64,000 nucleotides of DNA from Anaerolineae bacterium (lineage in GTDB: Bacteria; Chloroflexota; Anaerolineae; Promineifilales; Promineifilaceae), in contig JADLAX010000092.1 in the NCBI GenBank assembly GCA_020848035.1, positions 16,105-80,104 of the forward strand, given 5' to 3'. Shown one piece after another: positions 30,063-39,830 of this stretch. Each line of letters begins with the position of its first letter. Position 1 is the first letter of the stretch. The translations under genes were made by a program, and so were the position numbers. The notes beneath the pieces were generated by a model, which was not told the DNA's origin, did not search any database, and worked only from the letters and a program-made list of their open reading frames with translations.

Positions 30063-31973
30063 TTAATCCGCCAGGGTAGACAAATCCCCTTCGTCCTGGC
30101 CCATGACGCGGGCTTTGAGGATGCGGCGCATGATCTTGCCGGAGCGGGTCTTGGGCAGGCTCTCAACAAACTCCACCGTGGCCGGCTTGGCAATCGGACC
30201 CATCTCGTGGCCCACATGGTCGCGCAGGGCCATGGAAAGCTTCTCGCTGGGTTCGTACCCCTGCCGCAAAATGCAGAACGCCTTGATGATGTTGCCCTTC
30301 ACCTCGTTGGGGTCCGGCACGCCGATGCAGGCTGCTTCAGCCACCGCTTCATGGCTCACCAGGGCGCTCTCGATTTCGGCCGTACCCAGCCGATAGCCAG
30401 ACACTTTGATCACGTCATCAATACGGCCGATTACCCAGATATACCCGTCCTCATCCTTCTTGGCGCTGTCGCCCGGCAGGTACCAGCCCTGGTCGGCAAA
30501 ACGGCTCCAATACTGCGTCACGTACCGGTCCGGGTCCTGAAAGATGGTGCGCAGCATGCCCGGCCAGGGTGCCTGCACCACCAGGTATCCTTCCTCGTTG
30601 GCTGGTACCGGATCGCCTTCTTCGTCCACCACGTCAATCTGCACGCCGGGGAAGGCACGGCTGGCCGAACCGGGTTTCAGCGGCACGCTAGGCAGGGGGG
30701 TAATCATAAAGCCGCCGGTCTCGGTTTGCCACCACGTATCCATAATCGGGCAGCGCTCCTTGCCAATGACCCGGTGATACCACTTCCACGCCTCCGGGTT
30801 GATCGGCTCGCCCACGGAGCCAAGCAGGCGCAGGCTGGAAAGATCGTGCTTGTCGGGCCAGCTTTCCCCAAAGCGCATCAGGCCGCGAATCGCAGTAGGG
30901 GCCGTGTATAAAATGGTGACGTGGTACTTAGCCACCAGCGACCACCATCGATCCGGATACGGATGTGTTGGTGCACCTTCGTACATGAAGCTGGTTGAGC
31001 CCAAAATCAGCGGGGCGTACACGATGTAGCTGTGGCCGGTAATCCAGCCCGGATCGGCGGCACACCACCAGACATCCTCTGGCTTGATGTCGAATACCCA
31101 TTTGAGCGTAGTGGAAGTCCACACCATGTAGCCGCCGTGTGTATGCAAAATCGCTTTCGGCTTGCCGGTGGTGCCGGAGGTGTACAGGATGAAGAGCGGG
31201 TCTTCGGCGTCCATCACCTCGGTTTTGGCAGCAGCGTCGGCGACGGGCAGGCTCATCAGATCGTGGTACCAGTAATCACGGCCGTGCACCATTTCCACAT
31301 CGTGCCCGGTGCGCTTGACGCAAATGACCGACTGAATCGTCCCCGCGCGATCCACCGCTTCGTTGGCAATCTTTTTCAACTCGATGATGTCACCGCGCAG
31401 CCAGGCACCATCGCAGGTAATGAGCAGCTTGGAGCGGCTGTCGTCGATACGGCCGAGCAGCGCCTCGGTCGAAAAGCCGCCATAGACCACGGAATGCATC
31501 GCGCCAATTTTGGCGCAGGCCAGCATGGCGATCATCAGTTCGGGAATGCGACCCATGTAGATGGTGACGCGGTCCCCCTTGCCAATGCCCATGGAGCGCA
31601 AAACGCTGGCAAACTTGCACACTTCGTGGTTCAGCTGCTGGTAGGTGTAGACGCGGCTGTCACCCTTTTCGCCTTCAAAGATGAGGGCAGCTTTGTTGCG
31701 GGTGGCGGTGCGCATGTGCCGGTCCAGGGCGTTGTGAATGATGTTCACTTTGGCATTGACAAACCATTTGTAGAATGGCGCGTTGCTGTCGTCCAGGACC
31801 GTTTCCCACGGCTTGTACCATTCGTAGTTTTCGGCGGCGACTTTACCCCAAAATCCGGCTAAATCGGCCGTAGCTGCCTTATGCACTTCTTCATAATTTT
31901 TGATATGGGCTCGTTCTACAACTTCAGGTGCGGGGAAATAAACGTCACCTGTCATGCCACTGTTCTCTGCCAC
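30063..31973 (-). CDS. acsA: acetyl-CoA synthetase (AMP-forming)
   Basis: 636 residues. GTG start at 31973, with GGAGG six bases upstream. ATP-binding P-loop YTSGTTGKPKAILHTHGGYM; adenylate motif IMDTWWQTETGG; hinge DDVIKVSGYRLGTAEIESAL; C-terminal GNIIKAFCILR and the conserved LPKTRSGKIMRRILKAR, whose Lys is the acetylation site that switches off this enzyme in many bacteria. It converts acetate, ATP and CoA to acetyl-CoA in the cytoplasm. Stands alone. A GNAT-cNMP fusion protein 13 kb away is a candidate for such acetylation control (inference). Confidence 0.95.
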   Translation of the reverse strand: MAENSGMTGDVYFPAPEVVERAHIKNYEEVHKAATADLAGFWGKVAAENYEWYKPWETVLDDSNAPFYKWFVNAKVNIIHNALDRHMRTATRNKAALIFEGEKGDSRVYTYQQLNHEVCKFASVLRSMGIGKGDRVTIYMGRIPELMIAMLACAKIGAMHSVVYGGFSTEALLGRIDDSRSKLLITCDGAWLRGDIIELKKIANEAVDRAGTIQSVICVKRTGHDVEMVHGRDYWYHDLMSLPVADAAAKTEVMDAEDPLFILYTSGTTGKPKAILHTHGGYMVWTSTTLKWVFDIKPEDVWWCAADPGWITGHSYIVYAPLILGSTSFMYEGAPTHPYPDRWWSLVAKYHVTILYTAPTAIRGLMRFGESWPDKHDLSSLRLLGSVGEPINPEAWKWYHRVIGKERCPIMDTWWQTETGGFMITPLPSVPLKPGSASRAFPGVQIDVVDEEGDPVPANEEGYLVVQAPWPGMLRTIFQDPDRYVTQYWSRFADQGWYLPGDSAKKDEDGYIWVIGRIDDVIKVSGYRLGTAEIESALVSHEAVAEAACIGVPDPNEVKGNIIKAFCILRQGYEPSEKLSMALRDHVGHEMGPIAKPATVEFVESLPKTRSGKIMRRILKARVMGQDEGDLSTLAD

Positions 31974-32354
31974 TGAAAACCTCCTTCCAGGAATGTCTCC
32001 TCACTGCGAGCACTTTCTAGCTCCGTCATCTCTGGGAAAATGTCTGATCATGCCCTTGGCGAGTCTGTGTAGGTTGTTATTGTTCACCTGGCTTAAGCTG
32101 GCTTGCTATGAAGGTTAATCTGATGATACCGCACAGCAAGTTACCGACGAAAGTAGGGTGTTCTTCGGGCACAAGTATAAGGGGAAAGAGGCGAATCGTA
32201 AACTTTTGATTTGCGGTAGGTACCAAGCTGTTAGCTGGAATGTCTCATTTAAGGGTTGGGGGTAATTTGTTACTATTTTTGCGTCTCACCACTGCTTTTG
32301 GCAGTGCCTTTGCAAATTTGTGGCGTACCTGACACCAACGAATATCTGATTGTA
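31974..32354. other. intergenic region between divergent acs and sensor kinase
   Basis: About 380 bp. It must hold both promoters; no clear consensus boxes, repeats or ACGGCCGT copies seen. A TTG at 32256 opens a 33-codon upstream extension of the kinase frame (ICYYFCVSPLLLAVPLQICG) that could be part of the gene. Confidence 0.4.
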
Positions 32355-35300
32355 ATGTACCCAATTTCGTTCACCCACTTTTCGATTGTCTTGCCGCTGG
32401 TATTTATTGGCCTGTCTACGGCCGCTGTGGCGGCATTCATCTGGTCACGACGACATACGGCGCGCTGGACGATTGAAATTACCCTTTTGTTGACGGCCCT
32501 GTTTATCTGGACCTTTGGCTACGCGGCGGAGCTTACCCTGCCAGCGCTGCCGTTGAAGCTGCTGATGGCCAAGGTGCAGTATGTGGGGATTACGGCCGTT
32601 CCCTACTTCTGGCTTACATTTGCCCTGCAATTTGCCGGTTACCAGCGGTTGGTAACCCGCCAGCGCCTGTACTGGCTGGCCGTGATTCCCGTGGCCACCC
32701 TGCTGCTCGCCTTTACCAACGAGTGGCACGAGCTCATCTGGTCCAGCGTAGCGCTGGATAGTTCAAATGTTATTGCCATTCTCCAATTGGGGCATGGCAT
32801 CTGGTTCTGGGTGTTTAACGTCTTTGCCCAGCTGTGCATGGTGGTAGGGTCCATCGTTCTCATTTTGTACCTGAACAACATTCACCGCCACCATCATTGG
32901 CGGGTGCGACTGCTGGCCTTTTTGCCCCTGATACCGCTGTTGGGCAACCTGGCCTACCTGCTCGACTGGGTGCCGATCCCCGGCCTGGACCTGACTCCCT
33001 ACGCCTTTTCCGTGAGCGGTTTTTTTCTGGCCTGGGGGATTTACCGGTTGGAGCTGTTTGACATCAACCCGGTAGCCCGACAAACGGCCGTTAGCAGCAT
33101 TAAAGACGGTCTCATTGTGCTAGATAACCAGCAGCGCATTATCGACATTAACCCGGCCGCCAGCCGCATTTTGGACCGGGAAGCCGATGCCGTCATCGGC
33201 AAGCATATCATCGCCGTCATTCGCAAAGAGCCAGACCTGGTGGCCTGCTACCAGCGGGTGATCAATGCCACGAGTGCGGCGGTGTTTGATTTGACGTTTA
33301 ACGGCCGTTCCTACGACGTGGACCTCTCTAAAGTAAAAGATGATTTTGGCGTCACCCGCGCCTGGATCGTCTCCTTCCGCGACATTTCTGAGCGCAAGGA
33401 AACGGAAAACGAGCTCGCCCAGCAAAAATCGCTCTTTGAAGGCATCGCCAAAATTGCCAAGGCGCTGGCCGAAGGGCATAACCCACGGGTACGCTTCCAA
33501 AACGCGCTCAACACCACCGCCGCCCTGGCCCACGCCGAAAATGGCAGCCTCTTTATTTTGAACGAGCACAAAGAGCTGACCAACGCCTACTTCACCAGCG
33601 AACTGCTGCCCAGCTCCGAGCTCAAGCGCTTTTTACAGCAAATCAGCACCAAGGGCATGTTGGGCTGGATGGTCGAAAACCAGAAGCTGGTGATCATTCC
33701 CGACACGCGTGAAGATCCGCGCTGGGTCTCCACGCCGGATTGGATGATGAACCCGCTTTCGGTGCTGGCCATCCCCATCGTCCACAAGCAGCACCTCATT
33801 GGCATCCTCACGCTAGAGCATTCGCAGGCCAACTTCTTCCAGCCAGAAGTCGCCGACATGCTCAGCGGGGCCACCAGCCAGATTGCCCTGGGGTTGGAAA
33901 ATGTGCGCATGTACGAACTGGAGATGCAGCACGCTGCCCAGCAGAAAACACTGTACCAGGTGCTGCGCCAGATCAACCTGCACCTCGATTCACACACGTT
34001 CATCCAAAACACGGTAAACGTGATTCAACGCCATATTGCCTGGAAAGCAGTGCACATTTTTGTCCCGGCGGAAGGCCAGACCACCTTTAACATTGAGGCC
34101 TCCACCTTCAAAAACGGCAAACTGCTGGCCACCTTAGCCCAAGCGAAGCAGATTCAAGAGATTGTAGGCCAGGCGTTCCACACGGGTGAAACACAAAACA
34201 TAGCCAACATGCGCCTGACCAAAGGGGAAACCGTTCTGCCGCTCAACAGCATGATTGCCGTGCCCATGCTTTACAAAAAGGAAAAGCTGGGGATTTTGGT
34301 GGCGCAAGATGGGAAAACGGCCGTCTTCAACACCGAAGAAACCTGGCTGGCCGAATCGTTGGCTGAAGCCATTGCCCTGGCCTGGAGCAACGCCCGGCTG
34401 CACAACCAGACCAAACTTCAGCTGCGCGAACAAACCGCCATCCGCCAGGCCGTCGCCGCCATCACCTCTACGCTGGACCTATCCAGCCTGCTAAACCAGC
34501 TGGCCCAGCAAATGGGCGAAGCCATCAACGCCACCAGCGTGCTGATCCACCGCTATGAACCAGACACCAAACGATCCGAGGTGCTGGCCCGCTTCCACGC
34601 GGCAGATGCCACCAAAGAAGAGCGCACCCAGTGCGAAAAGTGGCGGCAGCAAATCAACACCAAACACCTGACCGACAAACTGAAAGGCACACTCATTTTT
34701 AAGGCCGCCACCAGCGGCAAAAATGGCGCAGCACAGAACGAAATCAACCCTATGCTCACCCTGCCGCTGCACGTAGGCCACAAAACCATCGCTTTTGCCG
34801 AGCTGTGGAACAGCCGCGACACCCATGAATTTAGCCAAAAGGAAATTTCCCTGGCCCGCACCATTGCCCAACACGCAGCCATTGCCATTGAAAATGCCAA
34901 TCTGTTCCAGGCCATCAACGAGGAACAGGGCCGCTTGACTGCCCTGATTCAGTCCAGCCGCGACGGCATCATCCTGGTGGGCACCAACCGGCGCATTTTG
35001 ATTGTGAACGACATGGCCCTGAAGATGCTGGAGCAGGAGTTTGAAAGTGCGCCAGAGTGGATCGGCCGTACGCTGTCCGAAATTTTGAGCCACCTCATGG
35101 AAAGTTTTCCGCAGGCGGTGCGCTCGATGCAAATTATGCCCGCTGGCCACGACCTGAAAACGGGCGAGTTTAAGCTCGGCGAAAAAATCATCCACTGGCA
35201 GAACTTGCTGGTGAATGCCGATAACCAGGCAATCGGCCACCTGCTGCTGCTGCGCGACATCACCGATGAGCGTTTGCTGGAGCGGATGCGCGACGACCTG

Positions 35301-36017
35301 ACCCACACGATGGTCCACGACCTGCGCAACCCGATGGGAGCCATCAAAATCTCGCTGGATTTGCTGGCGGTGACAGCCCAGAAAGAGCTGTCTGAGAAGA
35401 GCAAGTCGTTGGTACAGCGGGCGGCGTCGGTTACCGAGCGTACGCTGGACCTGGTGAATCAGATTCTAGACATCAGCCAGTTGGAAAGTGGCAAGATGCC
35501 TATCACCCAGGAAGCGTTTGATCTGCGCGAACTGATTGACGAAGTGTTGGAAACGCAGTCGGCCATCGCCACCGAAAAACGGATCGCCCTGGAAACGCGC
35601 CTACCGCGCCAGCTGCCGCAGGTGTGGGCCGACCGCAGGCTGATGGCCCGGGTGCTGCAAAACCTGGTGGGCAATGCGCTCAAGTTTACGCCGGTTGGTG
35701 GCCAGGTGACGGTGGGGGTGAGCAACGGCCGTTCCGCCGCCAACGAACCGCTCCAACTTACCATCACCGACACGGGCAGCGGCATCCCCGACACCATTCG
35801 CCCCCACCTCTTCCAAAAGTTTGCCACCGGCGACCAGAAAGAGCGCGGCAACGGCCTGGGGCTGGCCTTCTGCAAAATGGTGCAAGACAACCACGGCGAA
35901 AAGATCGAAATTCTGGACTCCAGCCCGCAAGGCACCACCTTTGGCCTGACGTTGGCTGTCTTTAAGCCCAACGGCCTGCTGCAACGCGCCCAGCTCACGG
36001 CGGCCAAGGTGCCTTAA
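32355..36017 (+). CDS. large 7TM sensor histidine kinase with PAS and three GAF domains
   Basis: 1220 residues from ATG 32355 (a TTG start at 32256 is the alternative; neither has a good ribosome site). Order: seven membrane helices of the histidine-kinase N-terminal 7TM type (about 5-225), PAS (about 240-350), GAF1 (365-530), GAF2 (540-700), GAF3 (715-860), PAS (870-975), HisKA with His988 in TMVHDLRNPMGAIKI, and HATPase with NLVGNALKFTP, DTGSGIPD and GNGLGLAFCKM. It would integrate a membrane signal with several cytosolic small-molecule inputs. H-D-L-R-N at the H-box is the variant typical of multi-GAF kinases. No response regulator adjacent. A strong terminator follows. Confidence 0.9.
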   Translation: MYPISFTHFSIVLPLVFIGLSTAAVAAFIWSRRHTARWTIEITLLLTALFIWTFGYAAELTLPALPLKLLMAKVQYVGITAVPYFWLTFALQFAGYQRLVTRQRLYWLAVIPVATLLLAFTNEWHELIWSSVALDSSNVIAILQLGHGIWFWVFNVFAQLCMVVGSIVLILYLNNIHRHHHWRVRLLAFLPLIPLLGNLAYLLDWVPIPGLDLTPYAFSVSGFFLAWGIYRLELFDINPVARQTAVSSIKDGLIVLDNQQRIIDINPAASRILDREADAVIGKHIIAVIRKEPDLVACYQRVINATSAAVFDLTFNGRSYDVDLSKVKDDFGVTRAWIVSFRDISERKETENELAQQKSLFEGIAKIAKALAEGHNPRVRFQNALNTTAALAHAENGSLFILNEHKELTNAYFTSELLPSSELKRFLQQISTKGMLGWMVENQKLVIIPDTREDPRWVSTPDWMMNPLSVLAIPIVHKQHLIGILTLEHSQANFFQPEVADMLSGATSQIALGLENVRMYELEMQHAAQQKTLYQVLRQINLHLDSHTFIQNTVNVIQRHIAWKAVHIFVPAEGQTTFNIEASTFKNGKLLATLAQAKQIQEIVGQAFHTGETQNIANMRLTKGETVLPLNSMIAVPMLYKKEKLGILVAQDGKTAVFNTEETWLAESLAEAIALAWSNARLHNQTKLQLREQTAIRQAVAAITSTLDLSSLLNQLAQQMGEAINATSVLIHRYEPDTKRSEVLARFHAADATKEERTQCEKWRQQINTKHLTDKLKGTLIFKAATSGKNGAAQNEINPMLTLPLHVGHKTIAFAELWNSRDTHEFSQKEISLARTIAQHAAIAIENANLFQAINEEQGRLTALIQSSRDGIILVGTNRRILIVNDMALKMLEQEFESAPEWIGRTLSEILSHLMESFPQAVRSMQIMPAGHDLKTGEFKLGEKIIHWQNLLVNADNQAIGHLLLLRDITDERLLERMRDDLTHTMVHDLRNPMGAIKISLDLLAVTAQKELSEKSKSLVQRAASVTERTLDLVNQILDISQLESGKMPITQEAFDLRELIDEVLETQSAIATEKRIALETRLPRQLPQVWADRRLMARVLQNLVGNALKFTPVGGQVTVGVSNGRSAANEPLQLTITDTGSGIPDTIRPHLFQKFATGDQKERGNGLGLAFCKMVQDNHGEKIEILDSSPQGTTFGLTLAVFKPNGLLQRAQLTAAKVP

Positions 36018-36045
36018 GAAGCACCCACCTGATCAACCGTAATCC

Positions 36046-36084
36046 AAACCGGGCTTGCGTAAACGCAGGTCCGGTTTTGCTTTT
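36046..36084 (+). terminator. rho-independent terminator after the 7TM kinase
   Basis: AAACCGG...TGCGT-AA-ACGCA...CCGGTTT (36046-36077) followed by TGCTTTT. Confidence 0.75.
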
Positions 36085-36154
36085 CAATTGGCCGTTTTTT
36101 GGTTAAAGTACCTGCCACGCACCAACTACACCTACAGGCAAAAAAGGAGCAACT

Positions 36155-36958
36155 ATGCCCCAGACACACCAGCTCGATTGGCAACGGCCGTTTCAACTCC
36201 AACACCTCCCCACCGACGGCAAACAGTTCCACCCCAACCGCGACGAGGCCGAAACCGAATTTAAGGCCCTGCGTACTGAGTTCGTCGCCTTGCAGGAGCG
36301 GCTGTATGCCGAAGACAAGCAAAAGCTGCTCATCGTCTTGCAGGCGATGGATGCGGGCGGCAAAGATGGCACCATCCGCAACGTACTCAAGGGGGTCAAT
36401 CCCCAGGGCGTGCGGGTGCAATCGTTTAAGGCCCCGTCCAAAGAAGAGCTGGCCCACGACTTTTTGTGGCGCATTCACAAAGTGGTGCCCGCGCGCGGCA
36501 TGATTGGTGTGTTTAACCGCTCCCACTACGAAGATGTGCTGGTGGTGCGGGTGCACAACCTGGTGCCGGAAGCGGTCTGGCGGCCTCGCTATACGCAAAT
36601 AAACCAGTTCGAGAAGCTGCTGCACGACAGCGGCACCCGCATCCTGAAGTTTTATCTGCACATTTCCGCCGATGAGCAGAAAGAACGTTTCCAGGCCCGG
36701 CTGGACGACCCGGAAAAGCATTGGAAATTCTCGCTGGAGGATTTAGAAAAGCGCAAATTCTGGCCCGACTACATGGCGGCGTATGAAGAGATGCTGCGCG
36801 AATGCAACACCGAATGGGCACCGTGGTACGTCATTCCGGCCAACCAGAAGTGGTACCGCAACCTGGCCATCATGCGCACCATCGTGTACACCCTGCGCGA
36901 TATGAATCCGCAGTTTCCAGAAGCGCAAGACAATTTTGATGGGGTGGTTATTGAGTGA
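36155..36958 (+). CDS. ppk2: polyphosphate kinase 2 family protein
   Basis: 267 residues, the normal size of one-domain PPK2. Walker A DAGGKDGTIRNV with G68-G-K70-D-G; lid module and Walker B-like VFNRSHYEDVLVVRV; also PRYTQINQFEKLL and DDPEKHWKFSLEDLEKRKFW. These are the features of class III/class I PPK2 enzymes, which phosphorylate AMP, ADP or GDP from polyphosphate, or run in reverse. Start ATG 36155, AGGAG six bases upstream. Soluble. Stands 70 bp before terC with no terminator between them, so readthrough is possible. Confidence 0.93.
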   Translation: MPQTHQLDWQRPFQLQHLPTDGKQFHPNRDEAETEFKALRTEFVALQERLYAEDKQKLLIVLQAMDAGGKDGTIRNVLKGVNPQGVRVQSFKAPSKEELAHDFLWRIHKVVPARGMIGVFNRSHYEDVLVVRVHNLVPEAVWRPRYTQINQFEKLLHDSGTRILKFYLHISADEQKERFQARLDDPEKHWKFSLEDLEKRKFWPDYMAAYEEMLRECNTEWAPWYVIPANQKWYRNLAIMRTIVYTLRDMNPQFPEAQDNFDGVVIE

Positions 36959-37029
36959 GGGCGTTGACAGACGGCCGTCTCAATGGCATCATTCTCCAAC
37001 TTTTTACATATATTTCCTGAGGGAGAGAA

Positions 37030-37818
37030 ATGGCAGACTTATTTACCGCACAAAACTTTGTGGCATTTTTAACCTTGCTGGCGCTGGAAACGGTGCTGGG
37101 CATCGACAACGTGATCTTTATCTCGATTTTGTCGGGCAAACTGCCTGAAAAAGATCAGGCCCGCGGCCGCCAGCTAGGCATTGCCTTTGCCGTCATCAGC
37201 CGCATTATTTTGCTGCTGGCCATCACCTGGGTACAGCGGCTGGAAGGCACCCATCTGCTCACCATCGTGGGCAACCACATTTCGGGCAAAGACCTGGTGC
37301 TGCTGCTGGGCGGCATGTTTCTGATTGGCAAAAGCACCTATGAAATTCACGAGAAGCTGGACATTGAAGACCACGGCACACATTCCGTGAAGGAAGGCAA
37401 GCTAACGCTTTCCAGCATGATCGCCCAGGTGCTGCTAATTGATGTGGTGTTTTCGCTCGATTCGGTGATTACGGCCGTTGGCATTTCCAACTCGCTGGTG
37501 GTGATGATTAGCGCCATCATTCTGGCCGCCGTCATCATGGTGGTCTTCTCCGGCCAGGTCAGCGCCTTCATCGAGCGCCACCCGTCGATGAAGATTCTGG
37601 CGCTGTCGTTCCTCATCCTCATTGGCTCGATGCTGGTGATTGAAGGCTGGGCGCACGAAGCGGCCGAGGATCTGCACCTGAAGAATTACATCTACTTTGC
37701 CATGGCCTTTGCCGTAATTGTAGATTTCTTGCAGCTGCGCCTGAAATCCAAGGAAAGCCGGCCGGTTAAACTGCATAACCAGCCCACCCTGCCCGAAGGC
37801 GCGGGAACAGGCAAGTAA
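37030..37818 (+). CDS. TerC-family integral membrane protein
   Basis: 262 residues, about seven membrane helices. The N-terminus FVAFLTLLALETVLGIDNVI FI carries the conserved acidic ETVLGIDN motif and the middle repeats it as VVFSLDSVITAVG, both typical of TerC/Alx proteins, which export Mn2+ or other metals or sustain membrane protein metallation. The cytoplasmic loop HEKLDIEDHGTHSVKEGK is acidic/His-rich. Ribosome site GGGAG. No yybP-ykoY riboswitch can be made out in the 70-bp leader. A heptad hairpin follows and separates it from the convergent ABC permease. Confidence 0.9.
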   Translation: MADLFTAQNFVAFLTLLALETVLGIDNVIFISILSGKLPEKDQARGRQLGIAFAVISRIILLLAITWVQRLEGTHLLTIVGNHISGKDLVLLLGGMFLIGKSTYEIHEKLDIEDHGTHSVKEGKLTLSSMIAQVLLIDVVFSLDSVITAVGISNSLVVMISAIILAAVIMVVFSGQVSAFIERHPSMKILALSFLILIGSMLVIEGWAHEAAEDLHLKNYIYFAMAFAVIVDFLQLRLKSKESRPVKLHNQPTLPEGAGTGK

Positions 37819-37827
37819 TTTGTAGAG

Positions 37828-37879
37828 AAGCGTGAAACGTGAAACGTGCCGGGCAAAACCTCACGTTTCACGTTTCACG
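37828..37879. repeat. heptad hairpin (CGTGAAA type) between convergent genes
   Basis: GAAGCGTGAAACGTGAAACG on the left, CTCACGTTTCACGTTTCACG on the right, same unit as the elements at 11203 and 55489. The right arm overlaps the last codons of the permease gene. Confidence 0.8.
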
Positions 37880-38762
37880 AAGTAATGTCCTGACGGCGGA
37901 AGAGAACGGCCGTTCCCCCCAACAATCCCCCCAACCACACCAACAAAATCAACACCGACAGCCACAGGGGCAGAACGGCCGTAAAACCCGGAAAGCCGCC
38001 AAACGACGACCCCACGCCATTCACCACCCAACTGCGCACGTTGTCCAGGTTGTAGGACGGTGTCACCACGATGATGTTGACCAGATTCGGCCGTTGCAGC
38101 ACCTGGCCCAAAACAAGCAGCAGCAAGGAGGAAGCATATTCCACAATGCCCACACCCACGCTGAGCAGCAACGTGGCCACAATCGAGCGGCTGTACATGG
38201 CAATCAAGGCTGCATAAGAGGCCACAATCAGGGTGCCCACAAACGTGATCAAGATTTGCAGCACCACCCCTTGCAAAAACGAGCCCAAATCCAGATCCAC
38301 GAGCGCTGGGCCGAAGGGAATGTCTAAAAGTGCGGCCCGCAGCCAGCCACCGCTGGCCATCACCAGCGACGTGAGCAGCAGCGACAGCAAAATCAGCAGC
38401 CCCAGCACCAAAAACTTGGCCAAAATCAACCGGGCACGTGACTGGCGCGGCACGATGTTTTTCCAGGTACCCCATTGGTATTCCCCGGCAAAGGCAATGG
38501 CGATAAAGGCAATAAAGGGCATACGCAAAAAGGTGCCACCAGGGAAGCTGTTCATGACGTTCCAAATCCACAGCAAATCATTGGTCCAGCTGATAGGCAT
38601 CTCCCGCATCATCTCGCGTGCCCGTTCCACCAGCACCGGGAACAAAATTTGCAGCAGCAGCAGAATCACCAGGGCCGCAACGGGATAAATCAGCACCAGG
38701 AACGAAACCGCTTTGGTATGGCCAAGCAGCTTGCGCCACTCGGCGGCAAAGGCGCTACGCAT
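37875..38762 (-). CDS. ABC-2 type transporter permease
   Basis: 295 residues. Start ATG 38762, GGAGG eight bases upstream, inside the last codons of the ATPase gene (8-bp overlap), so the pair is cotranslated. Six helices with a large first extracytoplasmic loop: AVSFLVLIYPVAALVILLLL, MPFIAFIAIAFAGEYQWGTW, LVLGLLILLSLLLTSLVMAS and others. AFAGEYQWGTWKNIVPRQSR is the usual ABC-2 family signature (GEYxxGTxK). Works with the ATPase to export an unknown substrate or to confer resistance. Its C-terminus ITS* is formed by the heptad hairpin. Confidence 0.85.
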   Translation of the reverse strand: MRSAFAAEWRKLLGHTKAVSFLVLIYPVAALVILLLLQILFPVLVERAREMMREMPISWTNDLLWIWNVMNSFPGGTFLRMPFIAFIAIAFAGEYQWGTWKNIVPRQSRARLILAKFLVLGLLILLSLLLTSLVMASGGWLRAALLDIPFGPALVDLDLGSFLQGVVLQILITFVGTLIVASYAALIAMYSRSIVATLLLSVGVGIVEYASSLLLLVLGQVLQRPNLVNIIVVTPSYNLDNVRSWVVNGVGSSFGGFPGFTAVLPLWLSVLILLVWLGGLLGGTAVLFRRQDITS

Positions 38763-39696
38763 GGGGTGCTTCCTCCGGTTGTGGCTGAACAACGGCCGTT
38801 GCCGCCATAAACAACGCTTCCAAACTTTGCTGCTGCACCATCACCTGGAACACCTGCACTTCAGCCGCCACCAGCCGCTGCACTATTTCTGGAACATCTT
38901 CCCGCGCAGCCTGCACTTCCAGCCAACGGCCGTTGGCCACCACCTCCCAACGCGGCCACAGCAGTCCCATAGCCCGGTCCGCTGGCGTCACCTCCAGCCG
39001 GATGATAGCCTGCGCCGACAGCAGTTCCGCCACGTGGCCCGTTTGCACCAGACGGCCGTTGTGAATAATGCCCACCTGGTCACACACCTGCTCCACTTCG
39101 CTGAGCAAATGGCTGGACAAAAAAACGGTCTTGCCCTGCTGCTCGGCCAGGTTGCGAATAAAGTGGCGCACATCCTGAATGCCTGCCGGGTCCAGTCCGT
39201 TGGTCGGTTCATCCAAAATCACCAGGTCAGGGTCGTTGAGCAAGGCGGCGGCCAGCCCCAGGCGCTGCTTCATGCCGGTGGAGTAGCCCTGCACCAGGCG
39301 GTCGGCCCGGTCAGCCATGCCCACCTGGGCCAGCAAGCTTTCAATCCGCGCCGGATCGTAGCAGTCGCCCGTGCGGGCCAAAATTTCCAGATTTTTGCGC
39401 CCGGTCAGGAAGTCGTAAAAGGCAGCCCCTTCTACCAACGCCCCCACCCGCCGCAGCAGCGCGGGGTTGTTTTGCACCGGACGGCCGTACAGCATAATGG
39501 TGCCGGTAGACGGCCGTATCAAATCCATCATCATGCGAATGGTACTGCTTTTGCCTGCGCCATTTGGCCCCAAAAAGCCAAACACCTGTCCGGCGCTCAC
39601 CTCAAGGCTCAGCTGGCGCACCGCCTCCACCCGCTTGCGGCCGCGGCCAAACGTTTTGCTCACGTTATCTAGTTGAATAGCGGGGGGTTGTGACAT
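38755..39696 (-). CDS. ABC transporter ATP-binding protein
   Basis: 313 residues. Walker A GPNGAGKSS (43-51), signature YSTGMKQR (138-145) with the STGMKQR form seen in ABC-2 exporters of the DrrA/NatA type, Walker B LVILDEPTNGLDPAG (158-172), switch His in VFLSSHLLSEVEQV. A C-terminal regulatory extension of about 80 residues follows. Start at ATG 39696 (MSQPPAIQLDNVSKTF); ATG 39720 is possible, and neither has a strong ribosome site. Operon with the permease. Confidence 0.92.
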   Translation of the reverse strand: MSQPPAIQLDNVSKTFGRGRKRVEAVRQLSLEVSAGQVFGFLGPNGAGKSSTIRMMMDLIRPSTGTIMLYGRPVQNNPALLRRVGALVEGAAFYDFLTGRKNLEILARTGDCYDPARIESLLAQVGMADRADRLVQGYSTGMKQRLGLAAALLNDPDLVILDEPTNGLDPAGIQDVRHFIRNLAEQQGKTVFLSSHLLSEVEQVCDQVGIIHNGRLVQTGHVAELLSAQAIIRLEVTPADRAMGLLWPRWEVVANGRWLEVQAAREDVPEIVQRLVAAEVQVFQVMVQQQSLEALFMAATAVVQPQPEEAPHA

Positions 39697-39751
39697 GGCA
39701 CTCGAAGGTAATGGGGTCATGAGGTAATTGAGTAATTTGCCGTAACCGTTC

Positions 39752-39815
39752 AGACCTGACAGGTTTTCACCAGAGTAATTGCCTGTCAAGTATGCCTCGC
39801 AATCCTGTCAGGTCT
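39752..39815. repeat. inverted repeat AGACCTGACAGG
   Basis: 12-bp arms at 39752-39763 and 39804-39815 with 40 bp between; the middle holds a third, partial CCTGTCAAG copy. Between the zinc-ribbon gene and the ABC operon, both on the minus strand. Confidence 0.65.
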
Positions 39816-39830
39816 TGAGGGTTTACCCAC

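Noticed and set aside
36959..37029. Possible yybP-ykoY (Mn) riboswitch before terC
   Set aside because: The 70-bp leader is too short and lacks the conserved stems.
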